Assembly (NCBI GenBank): GCA_002633025.1
Contig: NMRB01000503.1
Coordinates: 163,329-227,328, forward strand
Length of the DNA: 64,000 nucleotides
Reading direction: 5' to 3'
From: Notospermus geniculatus
Lineage: Eukaryota > Nemertea > Pilidiophora > Heteronemertea > Lineidae
Part shown: positions 45,717-57,697 of the stretch, piece after piece
Layout: each line of letters begins with the position of its first letter
Position numbering within the stretch: position 1 is the first letter of the stretch
Notes under the pieces: model-generated
What the model was told of the DNA's origin: nothing
Database searches by the model: none
The model's input: only the letters and a program-made list of their open reading frames with translations
Program-made: the position numbers and the translations under genes

Positions 45717-46194
45717 NNNNNNNNNNNNNNNNNNNNNNNNNNNNNNNNNNNNNNNNNNNNNNNNNNNNNNNNNNNNNNNNNNNNNNNNNNNNNNNNNNNN
45801 NNNNNNNNNNNNNNNNNNNNNNNNNNNNNNNNNNNNNNNNNNNNNNNNNNNNNNNNNNNNNNNNNNNNNNNNNNNNNNNNNNNNNNNNNNNNNNNNNNNN
45901 NNNNNNNNNNNNNNNNNNNNNNNNNNNNNNNNNNNNNNNNNNNNNNNNNNNNNNNNNNNNNNNNNNNNNNNNNNNNNNNNNNNNNNNNNNNNNNNNNNNN
46001 NNNNNNNNNNNNNNNNNNNNNNNNNNNNNNNNNNNNNNNNNNNNNNNNNNNNNNNNNNNNNNNNNNNNNNNNNNNNNNNNNNNNNNNNNNNNNNNNNNNN
46101 NNNNNNNNNNNNNNNNNNNNNNNNNNNNNNNNNNNNNNNNNNNNNNNNNNNNNNNNNNNNNNNNNNNNNNNNNNNNNNNNNNNNNNNNNNNNNN
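45717..46194. other. Assembly gap, 478 N
   Basis: Unresolved bases. The sequence just right of it (46195-46560) has the look of a dispersed or tandem invertebrate repeat, which may be why the assembly broke here. Confidence 0.95.
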
Positions 46195-47811
46195 CATGAC
46201 ATAAGTAAGAGGTTTTTGATTTGACCGACTTTTCAAGGTCACAGAGGTCAAAGTTCAAAATTTAGTCATTTGGTGGCACGTTTCGTAACTGCTTGGGCTA
46301 TTGACTTGAAACTTTGTACATATACACCCCTAGGTCAGACGACCTATGACACCACCTTTCGGTCCGATTCAATTCTCCGCTTGATCACCAGGTGGCCAAA
46401 ACCAAAGCTCAAAGTCCAACAACTCCTGAACTGTAACTGAATTGTCTCCAAATTTTTATCAGGTGCATCTAACGAGGATACATGACCTTGGAACATTTCG
46501 ATTTAACATTTATTTGTCATTTGTTTTTCTGGTACGTTCACCCAGGTGAGCACATGGTCCATGGACCATTTCATTTTTAATAGTTACGCCATACCGTTTA
46601 TGCCCTAACTCTGTGGAAAGTAACCTTGACAATCCGAACTTCATTTGCAGTATCAAGGTTCGGAATCACGTGATGGAAACTTTTGAAACATGAAATTACG
46701 CAGTCTTGTCAACAACACTCCCAACCATTCCATAATTACCCTCGTTTCCATGTTTAAAAAGTCTAGTTGCTTTCTGAATCAGAAACTCCGACTTGCATCC
46801 AATCAAAGTCTGATTTCAACTGATTGGCTTTCCGTATGGCTGACTGTGACAGCAAAATAACCAAGCCACTGAAATTGACGAGAGGAGAACTTACAGGACA
46901 CCACGCTGGCGGTCAACAGGCATGTTATCAAGGCAGCTTGCTATTGGTCAGTTTTTCACAATGCCCCATGCACGCTTGATATTACTAGTTGGCTGAGCAT
47001 GCTCATATCAAAATTTCCGTTACACCCGTCTTAAAAAACACTCCATCCTGTGTCCGGGTGATGACGTGGTCGGGCATGCGGACAAGTGAGCTTTTTATGA
47101 AGTCAAATGATATTTCAGTCAAACGACAAGCTACACCGAAGCATATCGGTCGTAGAAGTACACCCGCGACGATCTACTGTAGTTTTTTTACAGAGTCCCA
47201 CCATCCATCTTCGTTAAGCCGCTAATTCAAACCGACAATTCAGACTTGACGTACATATGCCCCGGCGTGAATTCAATAACTGCCAATTCTCATTTGTTTA
47301 CATTTTATGAAATTAAAACTCAGCTTGATCCAACATTAATAGCCCGGAGGTCTCGCGGCGGATATTTCTTTCAGATGTAAATTAATTTTTGCATATTAGT
47401 GACTGGCGTTAATTGTTTATTGGCCCACCGCGATTATTGTAAGAGTTGGAAACCATCCATCACCCGACTTGACAATAAATCCCTTCAATTCTGACAAATT
47501 TTATGAATTTTCCACGAGTACGGCTCCGTAAGTCAGTTCAACCTTCGCTAAATCATACACCGGTTTTTGGAGAACAACGCCAATTTCTCACTTGGCGCCT
47601 GTTTTAGTGCACACCATTGGCAAGGTGTCACTAACGGGAAACGTTTTCTACTCATTGATTTTGTAACAGATACATTGTATATTTACACAGAAGGTTTACC
47701 CATGTCGATGAAATGATAAATTTGTGCTGAATAGCCAACGAGAATGATTTCGGAGGGGTGCCGAAAAATCCAGATTCTGTTTAAAGGGCCTACGGGTGCA
47801 TTTCGCACAAA
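46195..47811. other. Non-coding, repeat-like left part
   Basis: From 46195 to about 46560 the text contains many GGTCA/TGACC-rich phrases, such as CCCCTAGGTCAGACGACC, typical of dispersed repeats; the identity is unverified. No gene seen in the rest. Confidence 0.4.
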
Positions 47812-47941
47812 TAGAGAGTTTTCGCAAAGCCCCCGAAACGCCGACGCGAACGCCAATCCCATTGTTCGATGCCACGATGAGAGCAGCAAACATAGGATAG
47901 ACTTCGCGTCGGCGTTTCGGTGACTTTGCCAAAACTCTCTA
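47812..47941. mobile_element. TAGGGAG-type hairpin (TTTTCGCAAAGCC subgroup), diverged
   Basis: TAGAGAGTTTTCGCAAAGCC and CTTTGCCAAAACTCTCTA ends. Confidence 0.8.
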
Positions 47942-49416
47942 TTGACATACTGACATACATGTACGTACCTCTAAGCCTATTACTACTAGTAACCTCTATC
48001 TCAGGCATTTTTTTGCGAATTGGCGTCTTGTCTGCTTCCCAACTTCAAAATCCCAGTGAAAATAAAGGGTCACTTTGTACATATGTATACACCGTTTGAT
48101 GATTCAAAATCGTGAGGCGACATGCTTTCCCTGGGCCATTACTCACATGTAATCTGAGGGCTAAAGCGTTGGATGGATATTGGTACTCTGCTTAGCTGAT
48201 TTCCATTAGCCGACCCATTAGCCCACTAAAGGCAGGTGTGAGGCCCGCAATTTTACACGTCGCTATTAAAGAACGATGATTTTGATGGTATCCGTAGCCC
48301 GACACCGACTTCCTCCAGCATAGGATTTTTTTTCGTACACAGGCAAAATACATGTAGCCTACTACAAGTGTGTGCACGCGGTCCGTAGGCATTCTCAAAA
48401 AAGAAGTGACTTGTCATCCGGCTGCCGGTTTAATACCGAGAAAAAGTGCGGCCTCTGGCCGGCTGCCGGTCACCGAAATGCCCCAAAATGTACTCCCAGG
48501 TCCCTCGATCTTCATTCCGGCGACGGCTGGCGCATTCCCCCTTTTTGATGCGACTTCTATCTCCCTCTCCCGCGCTAATCATGCTAATTGCCGGAAAGTG
48601 AGCGACCGCGATAAAACAGGGATGAAAAATGATCGGTCCGTAACTTGTAGCCGGGCAAACAAGACATCCTCTGACAGTGCGTAGCGGGCGCTGGTCAAAC
48701 AAGGAATGTTTTCATCAGTGCGTTGTCGGCAGCCGGGTAAATAACACCACTCTTTTTCAAAAGAAAGGTCCAAATGATGTGGGTCTACCAGTGAGAGACG
48801 GTAGACTTTTAGTAGGAATGGAGGTCATGAATTTTCGAAGTCGTTTGCATCGAAACCAAACCTACAGTCAGTTCATAAAGGAAATTCCCAGTAGTTGCTG
48901 TCAACTGACCCTGAAATTTGAAGACGACAACACGAACTCACTAACGACCAAATTCCTCCTCCCAACCAACCACCTTATCCCTCCCTTGATGTTCAGATAA
49001 TTGACAACAAGCTGAATCGGGCAATGATTGATTCCACTTTTATTACACACATGAGGGTTATAAGTAACTGAATGGGTCTTAAAATGGCGGTCTGGTCTAG
49101 CCTTTTGCTGAATAATGCATAGAGTTGAAAAGTTCTCTCTCCATGTAAAGGTATCGAAAGAGACGGAGAATACTTTACATTCATTTCTCTAAGACCAGTG
49201 CATTATATCCTTTTGCGCCTACCCCGCTTGAATATGAATGAGACAAGGGCCTACTTTTAGTCCATCCAAATTGACTGGCTCACACTCTCCATTGACCTGC
49301 TGTTGGAAGTTGATAGACGTTCTATGACAACGTGTGGTTGGCGAGGACCGCATATCTGGGACTGGTCTTAGAGAAATGAATGTAAAGTATTTCCTTCAGC
49401 GCATGAAGTTGTGACA
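47942..49416. other. Non-coding, no gene recognised
   Basis: Overlapping frames on both strands around 48370-48710 reflect a local stop-poor, GC-richer patch; no motif supports either. Confidence 0.5.
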
Positions 49417-49513
49417 CTAAAACATATTAAGTGTAAAATTTCCCTTAAACTACTGTTCCAAACAAAAGATAAGGGAAATTTTGCACTTAAGACGTTTTAT
49501 GCATACGGCCCCT
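49417..49513. mobile_element. GGGGCCGTATGCATAAA hairpin, left end degraded
   Basis: Inverse-orientation relative of 34467-34574. The right end TTTATGCATACGGCCCC is intact; the left keeps only AAACATATTAAGTGTAA. Confidence 0.8.
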
Positions 49514-50174
49514 GATCCCCATTGCAGAAAGCACAGCATTGAGGCCTCATACACTGCATAGCAAAAGTCGAAATCTGTCCCTGTTGTCCCTGTTATCGTC
49601 CAGCTGAAGCCACAAAAGATCAGCCTAGATTTCCACGCCGACGTCCAATCACAATATGCACCTGCAACGAGGATGGACCTCAACGCTTCTGATGACTAGT
49701 TTTGATTGCCTTGTCTGGACATCAACGCTTACGTCATGAATGTTATTGAAGTCTCAGCGACGGAAATGCTTTGGGACAGACCCCGAATATCAGCGGGATG
49801 TGACGTTAGTGCGTGTTTTCACGATAGGACTTGCGTCTATACGTATTTGTAACGATAATAAAACAGTAATGTTTTCTTGACCTACGAAATGCAACGAAAC
49901 AAAAGATAATGTATCGCGGGTATTTTCGCGGGCCACGAAAATCATTGATTTACATTTTGTTTGTTTGTGTCCAGTTTTTATTTGTCTTATGAATAATTTG
50001 AATAATTTTTGAATAATTTGTCGGTGGCATGCCCCTCTAGAAATTCCTTTCATACCGAAAGTATTCAATTTGGTGGGTTGGCATGTCCCAAAAGTCCAAA
50101 ATAACATCCATGTCGTTAACATTGAATGTAAACAATGAAGTCACGATACATTATCTTTATGTGAATCGTTGCCT

Positions 50175-50269
50175 GGGGCCCGTTTCATAAAGAGGTACCT
50201 TTGACCAAATGGAAAATGCATTGGGTTAATGGTACCATTAGCTTAAAATCATTTATGAAACAGGTCCCT
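50175..50269. mobile_element. GGGCCCGTTTCATAAA hairpin
   Basis: GGGGCCCGTTTCATAAAGAG at left, TTTATGAAACAGGTCCC at right, inner GGTACC-containing stems. Confidence 0.75.
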
Positions 50270-50487
50270 GGATCTTACGAAGTAATTAGTCTGCAGCCTC
50301 AGGAAGTGCACTGTACAACTTCAGCAATTACAACTAATAAATCCACCGACATAATCTTTCTTCTCTTGTATCCGCCTACAAATGAAGCCTATCATAAAGG
50401 GCTTGTCATTATACGTCTTCATTTTAGTCGGACACTGCTTCGCGGTTTTTCTTTGAGAGAAGAAGTTGTCGTGTCTTTTGTCATGTT

Positions 50488-50600
50488 TTGCCATCCTCCG
50501 ACCGCAGAGGTTTTTACCTGGCTCTTCTTCATTCACTCACACTTTGTGTGCGACTAATGAAGAAGAATGAGACCAAAGCCCTTCTATCGGAGGATGTGTT
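50488..50600. mobile_element. Small hairpin of the ATGAAGAGGA(A/G)CGAG repeat family
   Basis: CATCCTCCGACCGCAGAGG and its inverse ending CTATCGGAGGATG, with loop around CACACTTTGTGTG. Related copies at 54695-55205 and about 60885-60960. Confidence 0.6.
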
Positions 50601-52219
50601 TGACCGCAAACCCTTTGTTGTTAATGTGTCCTTCGGTAAAAAAATACCACTTAAACATCAACGATATAGGTTGACAGGGAAGCCATGCCGTTGTTGCCAT
50701 TTCATTCATCGTGTGTGTCATTGCCAGCAGCACACTTCCAAGAATTCTCCCGCGGGTTATTTCTCGACGGTTGGCCCTTGGTCATTAGGCTTCTCCGATC
50801 ACCACCTGGCTTGCAGCGTAGGCTATGCAAGGAAAGTCAGCTCCTTTTTCGTTGCAAATTTCACCCATCGGTCCCGAAGCTGAAGAAGAATGTGTCACAT
50901 TCACAACATTGCACGAGTTGAATCCGGCGTGGCGAAACGCTGATGTTAGCATAAAAGGCCGCGTCGCGGTGGAGAACAATGACTTGACTGGCCGCTGGGG
51001 GTGAATTATTTGTACGGTGGTGTGCTACAAGCATTATACATGTATATCTGATCTTCACCTCGTCGATTTCACCTCCAGCAGCTCAAAACGTGCCGTCTGA
51101 CCAGCTTGCAAATCGACATTGCACGCCGTCTGGGACTTGTCAACTTCAATTATCCAGTGTCATGGAAATCTGTTCAGCTGCCTCAGTGACCAGAACCGTC
51201 TATTACATACATCCATTGAAATACCGCTGCGACCCTGTCTGGATTGTTACTCATATTGTTATTAGCATTATATGACTGTCAGAGGAGTTGACATGGTAGA
51301 ACGGTCTAGTATAACAGCGATGGGACTACTTTGGCTGTGGAAATATGGTCAACAATGTTGCGGTTATGGTAATTAGCCATCCGACAAAGGGGTATTGTCG
51401 ATGAGAAAATGTCTCGTCAGGAAAGGGAAAGCCTCCAGGGTCCATATTCATAAAACTACTTAAGTCTAAGTGTGACACATATCCTTTGTTCATCACAAAA
51501 GATAAGTATCACACTTTGACTTAAGTATGTTTATGAATATCATCGACACAGATATGTGTCCGTATAAGTCGTTGGTCTGAAACACTTCAGATGAGCAGTG
51601 TTTGGAGTTACATTACGATGTCCACTTCTCTCAACATCGAATGCTCATATATTCATTCTCCTTGATCTGCTCTCCACTCCAATCCTCCGTATAGTGTATC
51701 AAATCCTACCACACCTAAATGATGAAGGATTATCACCAAATTTCCGTCGACGAAGATTAGCCATAATCAAACACACCGAAGGAGAGTCGTAACATTCCAC
51801 CGAGTTGAGAAACCTCCATGGGCACGAAGACGCAAGACATCTCCATTATTTCAGAAATGGTGTAAAATTGAAGGATTCCTTTCGCTGCAATCGAATCTTC
51901 GGCAATTACCAGGAATGGGTTTCCGTGGATTTGTTGGATTTGACAGTTTACGAGGATGTAATCTAGTCCAGAACGAGGGATTTGATTGCCTTCGCGTAGC
52001 AGTATCGCAAAAGTGAAACTGAATCTTTAAGAACAAATTCTACTCGGCAACGTGATTACCTTTGATCCAACTGTACATTCCTTCAGAATATTTATTTAAT
52101 GCCTAACTTTGTGCTCTCACTCTCTGATAGTGCCAGATTGATACGACGAGCAACAGGCTGTGTGAAAAAAATTGTCTTCAGAAATTGGGTTCTTCAGTCT
52201 GTACTTCAATGCTGATAAT
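50601..52219. other. Non-coding apart from one hairpin
   Basis: Open frames at 50488-51058 on both strands overlap and have no motif. Nothing else seen. Confidence 0.45.
51438..51542. mobile_element. CCATATTCATAAA hairpin
   Basis: GGTCCATATTCATAAAACTA and AGTATGTTTATGAATATC are inverted, with CTTAAGTCTAAGTGTGA stems. A diverged relative of the GGGCCGTAT group. Confidence 0.7.
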
Positions 52220-52930
52220 ACAGAGTTCAAGAGATCGTCCCGCTAACGGTAACACTAACGTTAACGTTATTTTTTGCAAATGTTCGTCAGAAATAGTGTA
52301 AGCGTTAAGGCCCGTCTACACGATCATACATTTGTTCAAAACATCCTCATACATTTGTATGATGATGTTCATGGACAGATATTTGATTGTGTAGGCTGTT
52401 TTCCCAACAAACTTGAACAGCAACCAACATATATGATGATGTTCAAATTTGTATGATGATGTTCATGGACAAATGTATGATCGTGTGGACTGTTTTCCCA
52501 ACACACCTGAACATGTATGATGATGTTCAAATTTTTAGCTGCATGTTTCATCTTGCCAATGCAAAACATCCAGAAAAAAATGTGTGTTGATGTTCAGGGA
52601 CAAATGTATGATCGTGTGGACGGTTTTCCCAACAAACTTGAACAGCATCCAACATTATCCTTTCTCCATCATACTTCATCATACAATGTCCATGAATGTT
52701 GGACTGTAGATCAAAATCCCCAACAAACTTGAACATCATCATACAAGATTATGATGCTGTTTTGAACAATGTATGATGATGTTCAAAATTTTAGCTGCAT
52801 TGTCACAAGACAGAAATCGACACACAAGCTTGGACATCATCATACAAATGTATGATGATGTTTTGAACAAATGTATGATCGTGTAGACGAGCCTTTAGTG
52901 TTGCCGTTAACGGAGCTTTCTTAAAACTTT
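52220..52930. mobile_element. TAGGGAG-type hairpin (AAGAGAT/AACGTTAACG subgroup) split by an inner element
   Basis: The left arm (AGAGTTCAAGAGATCG, then GCTAACGGTAACACTAACG) is inverted at 52897-52930 (GTGTTGCCGTTAACGG, then CTTTCTTAAAACT). The two halves flank the element at 52307-52895. Confidence 0.65.
52307..52895. mobile_element. AAGGCC(C/T)GTCTACACG element, long form
   Basis: Ends AAGGCCCGTCTACACGATCA and TGATCGTGTAGACGAGCCTT, continuing TACATTTGTTCAAAACATC. The interior is built of repeated ATGTATGATGATGTTCA motifs. It is longer than its sister at 57355-57697, apparently by internal repeat expansion. Confidence 0.85.
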
Positions 52931-54694
52931 CGATTGTCGAGTATTAGCGTTAATTATCCAAAATAAACAGCGTTTTACAAGCTTTATGAGAGTTTCGGCG
53001 TTTGAATTAGTCCTTCTTGTTTTAAGTCGTGTAAGTGGTGATGCACAAACCTTGTTACATGTATAACTCAGCATTGTTGATTCACTTTTACCTGTATTTG
53101 ATTATTTGGCTGCAGCTGCAACATTGTCAAACACTGCTTAATCCAGCACACCAAACGCCCATAAGCCAGAATAATAAAGATTCTAGGCATCGCTTTTTCA
53201 TCTCTACTCATGTTTCCCCTCAGCTTACTCTCATTCATTTCACCCACCCAACCGCTTCTGGTATAACTCTTAAGCGCATTCAGTCGTCACAGCCACCTCC
53301 AGTGACAAATACAACTGCGACGTGTTTAAGGTCCCTAATGCAAAGGGCAATAACGTTTCATAGGTATTTCATCATTAATTATCTTGCAAAGTAATAGCAT
53401 TTCGATAAGGGTCTAATTTATTGGCTTAATATCGCCAGAATTCTTTCTCATAGCAAGAAAAAGTCAAACAAAAGCAGCCATGCGAGGAATGAAAATGACG
53501 GGTTCGCGAGGCGGTGTGACTTGGAATGGAACGTGGAAAGAGGGAGACTCAGAACATTGACATTGATGTAGCACATGCTTGTTAGGTCACCTCCAACCGA
53601 ACTTTAGGAGGTGATCCCATATACTATAACTAAGACTCAATGTTAACATCTCGTACGACGTCTTTCGGTGTCGGGTCAGCTGAGTTCTCATACCTTTACA
53701 TGTATCTCACAAATTTTCATATTGCCGGAAGCGTTGACGCCATATTGTCAAAGATGTATACTAAAGGCAGGTATTTATTGTGCGACTGATGGGGGGATTA
53801 CCATTTCATACAAGGATTAGCGATATGATATGTGGAGAAATGATTAGGTTGGGATTATGTCTTGGTTGACGCCCTGGATGACTTTGGTACTTTCATCACA
53901 ACCTACCTCCGGCTTATTTACAGCGATATCAAAAGTGCATCGTATTCTTGGTGGGGTTCTGGAGTACGTTTTGCCTGGCAGAATATTTGCTGATGTTTTT
54001 TGTGACAAAATATTTGCAGAGAAATGGCCGTCAGAGCTGACAACAATTGGTGGGAAAGAGAATTCTTATTCTTACAACGTAAAAAAATGAGAATCGGTGG
54101 ATTTGTGGGTTCTTCTGCGAATACAGTTGTCGTTATAGCGGAGGGAAGGGGGATGTGTTTGGTTGACGCCTAGAGCCAAATTTTCGATACTAACATTGGT
54201 AATACATGTATTATGGCGTTGCCTTCACTATGAATTGATGTCTCTTTTAAATAAATATTTAACTAGGTCCTTCGAGATAAAGTCAACGCTGTAATTTGAC
54301 TACCATTAGTTTATCACCGGATCACTCACTTCATCGTTGACCATCGTTAACACCAGTCTATCAATCTTGCCCGGGGACATTCAAGGATCACGTGATCCCG
54401 ATCTCCATAAGGACTTACTGAGGGATCTCAAAATTGATAGCAATAATGCGTAACGACCACCATTTATAGTGTTCTGGAACATATGAACCCAAATGTTACA
54501 GGGTAACAAGTTCAACCGTACTTACATAATAGTACTATTAAAGGACGAACCAACGGAACGGTGGTTAAGGAAGGCCACACTGAAAATAGTTTTCGTTTTC
54601 CTTACAATGAGGGTTGTTTTCACGCCAGAAATAAATGGAAACAACGTTAGAAAAAAGAAACTTCGGTCACACCGCTCACAGCGCCACGTCGTGA
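52931..54694. other. Non-coding, no gene recognised
   Basis: A 119-codon plus frame at 53035-53394 lacks motifs; the rest is short frames only. Confidence 0.5.
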
Positions 54695-55205
54695 CGTTAG
54701 TTCCTCCGGTTCCCCATTAACATCCTCCCACAGCAGGGCTTTGGTCTCGTTCCTCTTCATACACTCCACACAAAGCCCTGCTGAAATTGGGCCTCCCAGG
54801 CAAGCAGAGGCGGTCAGAAAACCATTGCCCAATCAGAATGCAGCATTTTCAGGGTGTCAATATTAAATAATTATATAAATAATTATGACTCATAATAACA
54901 ATCAAAAATAATAAGAATCTTCTCTATACATAGGAAGAACCTCTGTGATAAAATTCAGTCAATTTTGGAAATATGTAAATGATTTGTAAAGCACAAATCT
55001 TTAAAATCAAACTGGGTAAAACCACGAAATTTGTACTTCTCCAGTCATCCTTAAAATACAGGGAGTGCAACTGGAGTATGGAACAGCCACATCAGATTCA
55101 CTGGCCGTTGTATTTCAGCAGGGGTTTGTGTGAGCGGATGAAGAGGAGCGAGGTAAAAACTCCTGCTGTGGGAGGATGCCCATTAAGAACGCCGGTCCCA
55201 TCCCT
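54695..55205. mobile_element. ~500-bp element with ~65-bp inverted ends
   Basis: CATCCTCCCACAGCAGGGC near 54720 and CTCCTGCTGTGGGAGGATG near 55162-55180 are inverted, and the inversion extends through the TTCCTCTTCAT / ATGAAGAGGA words to TTTCAGCAGGG. The internal sequence is AT-rich and non-coding. Confidence 0.65.
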
Positions 55206-56230
55206 TCACAACAACTAGACGTACTTTAGCGCGGCTCATCTTCCATCAGTGTGAAGACGCTCTGCCTTAATTTTTTTTCCTCGATGCATTTTGCCGTCGG
55301 ATCCTAATTAATCCCTTATTAGTTTTTTTGCATTTCTTGAGAGCTGGTATAGCACACCCTGTCTGGCATATTAAGATTTTGTAACATACTGACAGTCGAA
55401 TGACACCATGGCTGATATTCATAAAATCTAGCAAACGCTTTTACTTCAGGTTTCGTGATACGTTATTGGACCTCGCTGTGCAATGCATATCTTAAGTAAA
55501 AGCATTTGCTACATGTAACTTTTCTGAAAACCAACATCTGAGAGTATCGCACCGGATGAGATACATGTATGACATCAAATCTGAGAACACATCTCGTCAT
55601 GATGGCGTCAGATCAAAGAACACACTCAATCTAAGACCATGACGCCCTGCCAAATCTTACACCAGATTTAAGAACACAACTGATGAGATCTGACACCTGA
55701 TCAGAGGATGCCTCCTCTCAGTATGGCATCAGTTTCGAGAAAATAACCAGTCGGATACCACATTATACATGTACTTGGTGCATCCGAACATTCTTATCAT
55801 ACTAGTATTCGACATCAGGTCCATCCAGTCAGGTACGAATTAGTTCTGAAAAATTGCCAGAAAGGAATTTATAGTCCAAGCAGCTTCTAACGTAATTTCA
55901 CAACAGAGTAACCAAGATTCGTCAGACAGGACATTCAAGCTGAGGTCGAGTTGTCTCGACAAGCCATCCAACATTTTCACCATTGTATCATGGTACTCTT
56001 GGGTGAAACATTAACGAACCATCTCAGGTTATTGCGCCTAATTGCCCGATACGGTGATACCTAAGGTCGCGTTTCTGCTTGAATTCCCGAATGTCAGCGT
56101 GGCTGGCGGTAATGGCGTCGTGTACTGTTGTTACGACCTGCCTTCGGGGAAACGGCGGGACGGTTTATGAGTTTTATGCCGACTGGAAACGAGGCATGTA
56201 AATACTAGCCAGAAGCAAACTTCTGTTTTT
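55206..56230. other. Non-coding; diverged hairpin and degenerate repeats
   Basis: GATATTCATAAAATCTAGCA near 55413 with a weak inverse near 55495-55512 suggests an old GGGCCGTAT-group relative. From 55540 to 55760, phrases like ATCTGAGAACACA recur loosely. Confidence 0.4.
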
Positions 56231-56865
56231 TTTAAGAACACCGATATTCGCCTAAAACTGGCAACGTCTCCACTCTCCATCCTGCGGCGGTAGAAAAACC
56301 CGCAATCAGCAGTAAAGAGAGGTGACGTCATAACCATAGAAATTATGTAATATACATGTACATGCAACAATAAAGGCAGTTTGTTGCTAAAAATACAGAG
56401 GACGTAAGAACGATGATAATACATGTACAGGTACATGTACTTTTAAATGAACACCGATATTCGCCTAAAACTGGCAACGTCTGCACTCTCCATCCTGCGG
56501 CGGAAGAAAGACCCGCCATCAGCAGTCAAGAGAGGTGACGTCATAACCATAGAAATTATGTAATATACATGCAACAATACAGGCAGTTTGTTGATAAAAA
56601 TACAGAGGACGTGACAACGATGATAATACATGTACAGGTACATGTACTTTTAAATGAACACCGATATTCGCCTAAAACTGGCAACGTCTCCACTCTCCAT
56701 CCTGCGGCGGAAGAAAGACCCGCCAATCAGCAGTCAAGAGAGAGGTGACGTCATAACCATAGAAATTATGTAATATACATGTACATGCAACAATACAGGC
56801 AGTTTGTTGATAAAAATACAGAGGACGTGATAACAATGATATGCACAGGTACATGTACTTTGACG
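56231..56865 (+). repeat. ~210-bp tandem repeat, three units, each with a CRE palindrome
   Basis: Units start at ACACCGATATTCGCCTAAAA (56238, 56451, 56659). Each contains TGACGTCA (56323-56330, 56536-56543, 56746-56753) and most of it is conserved; units end in TACATGTAC-rich sequence. Confidence 0.9.
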
Positions 56866-56973
56866 TGTGGATGATGCCATCCTTTAAAATTGAGAGTGTC
56901 CCAACACAGAAGATAAACTCAGTAGAAATAAGCAACTCGAGACTAGAATCTCTGCTAACGAACGTTCTCACCT

Positions 56974-57103
56974 GGGGTAGCGAGCATAAAGGGGTCGTAA
57001 CCCTACGTCAGGTCTAAACCAGGCGTAGTGCTATGGCCGCGACCAGCACTACGCCTGGGTTAGGCCTGACGTAGGGTTACGACCGCTTTATGCTCGCTAC
57101 CCC
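56974..57103. mobile_element. Near-perfect 130-bp hairpin
   Basis: Two arms of about 58 bp, starting GGGGTAGCGAGCATAAAG, differ at only about three positions and enclose a loop of about 12 bp (ATGGCCGCGACC). The sequence-level symmetry implies a young element or a maintained hairpin. Confidence 0.85.
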
Positions 57104-57354
57104 TGTAGTGTAAGCAACATGCTTGAACTGTTGACGAACTGCTATTGCCATTCAACTGCGTTTTGATCAACACACATGCATAGTGTATAGGCCTATTCGT
57201 CAAGCCTATTCGTCAAGCATATTCGTCAAGCATATTATTGTGAGACTTTTACACAGCGCTCTTCATTGTAATACACAGCCAAAGCACTTTCACGTAATCA
57301 TCATACATCCCAGACAAAACCTCGCACACCCATGGTCAGACACTTAAGGCCTGT

Positions 57355-57697
57355 CTACACGATCATACATTTGTTCAAAACATCATCATACATTTGTATG
57401 ATGATGTTCATGAACAGATATTTGATTGTGTAGGTAAACTTGAACATCATCCAACATTATCCTTTCTCCATCATACTTCATCATACAATGTCCATGAATG
57501 TTGGACTGTAGATCGAAATCCACAACACACTTGAACATCATCATACAAGTCTATGATGCTGTTTTGAACAATGTATGATGATGTTCAAAATTTTAGCTGC
57601 ATTGTCACAAGACAGAAATCGACAAACAAGCTTGGACATCATCATACAAATGTATGATGATGTTTTGAACAAATGTATGATCGTGTAGACAGGCCTT
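57355..57697. mobile_element. AAGGCCTGTCTACACG element, short form
   Basis: 343 bp with ends AAGGCCTGTCTACACGATCA / TGATCGTGTAGACAGGCCTT. Same interior blocks as 52307-52895 but fewer. Confidence 0.9.

Noticed and set aside
45674-46258. Long frames of unknown residues
   Set aside because: They consist of the N gap.
48370-48710. Overlapping 104- and 90-codon frames on opposite strands
   Set aside because: A stop-poor patch of higher GC; neither frame shows motifs.
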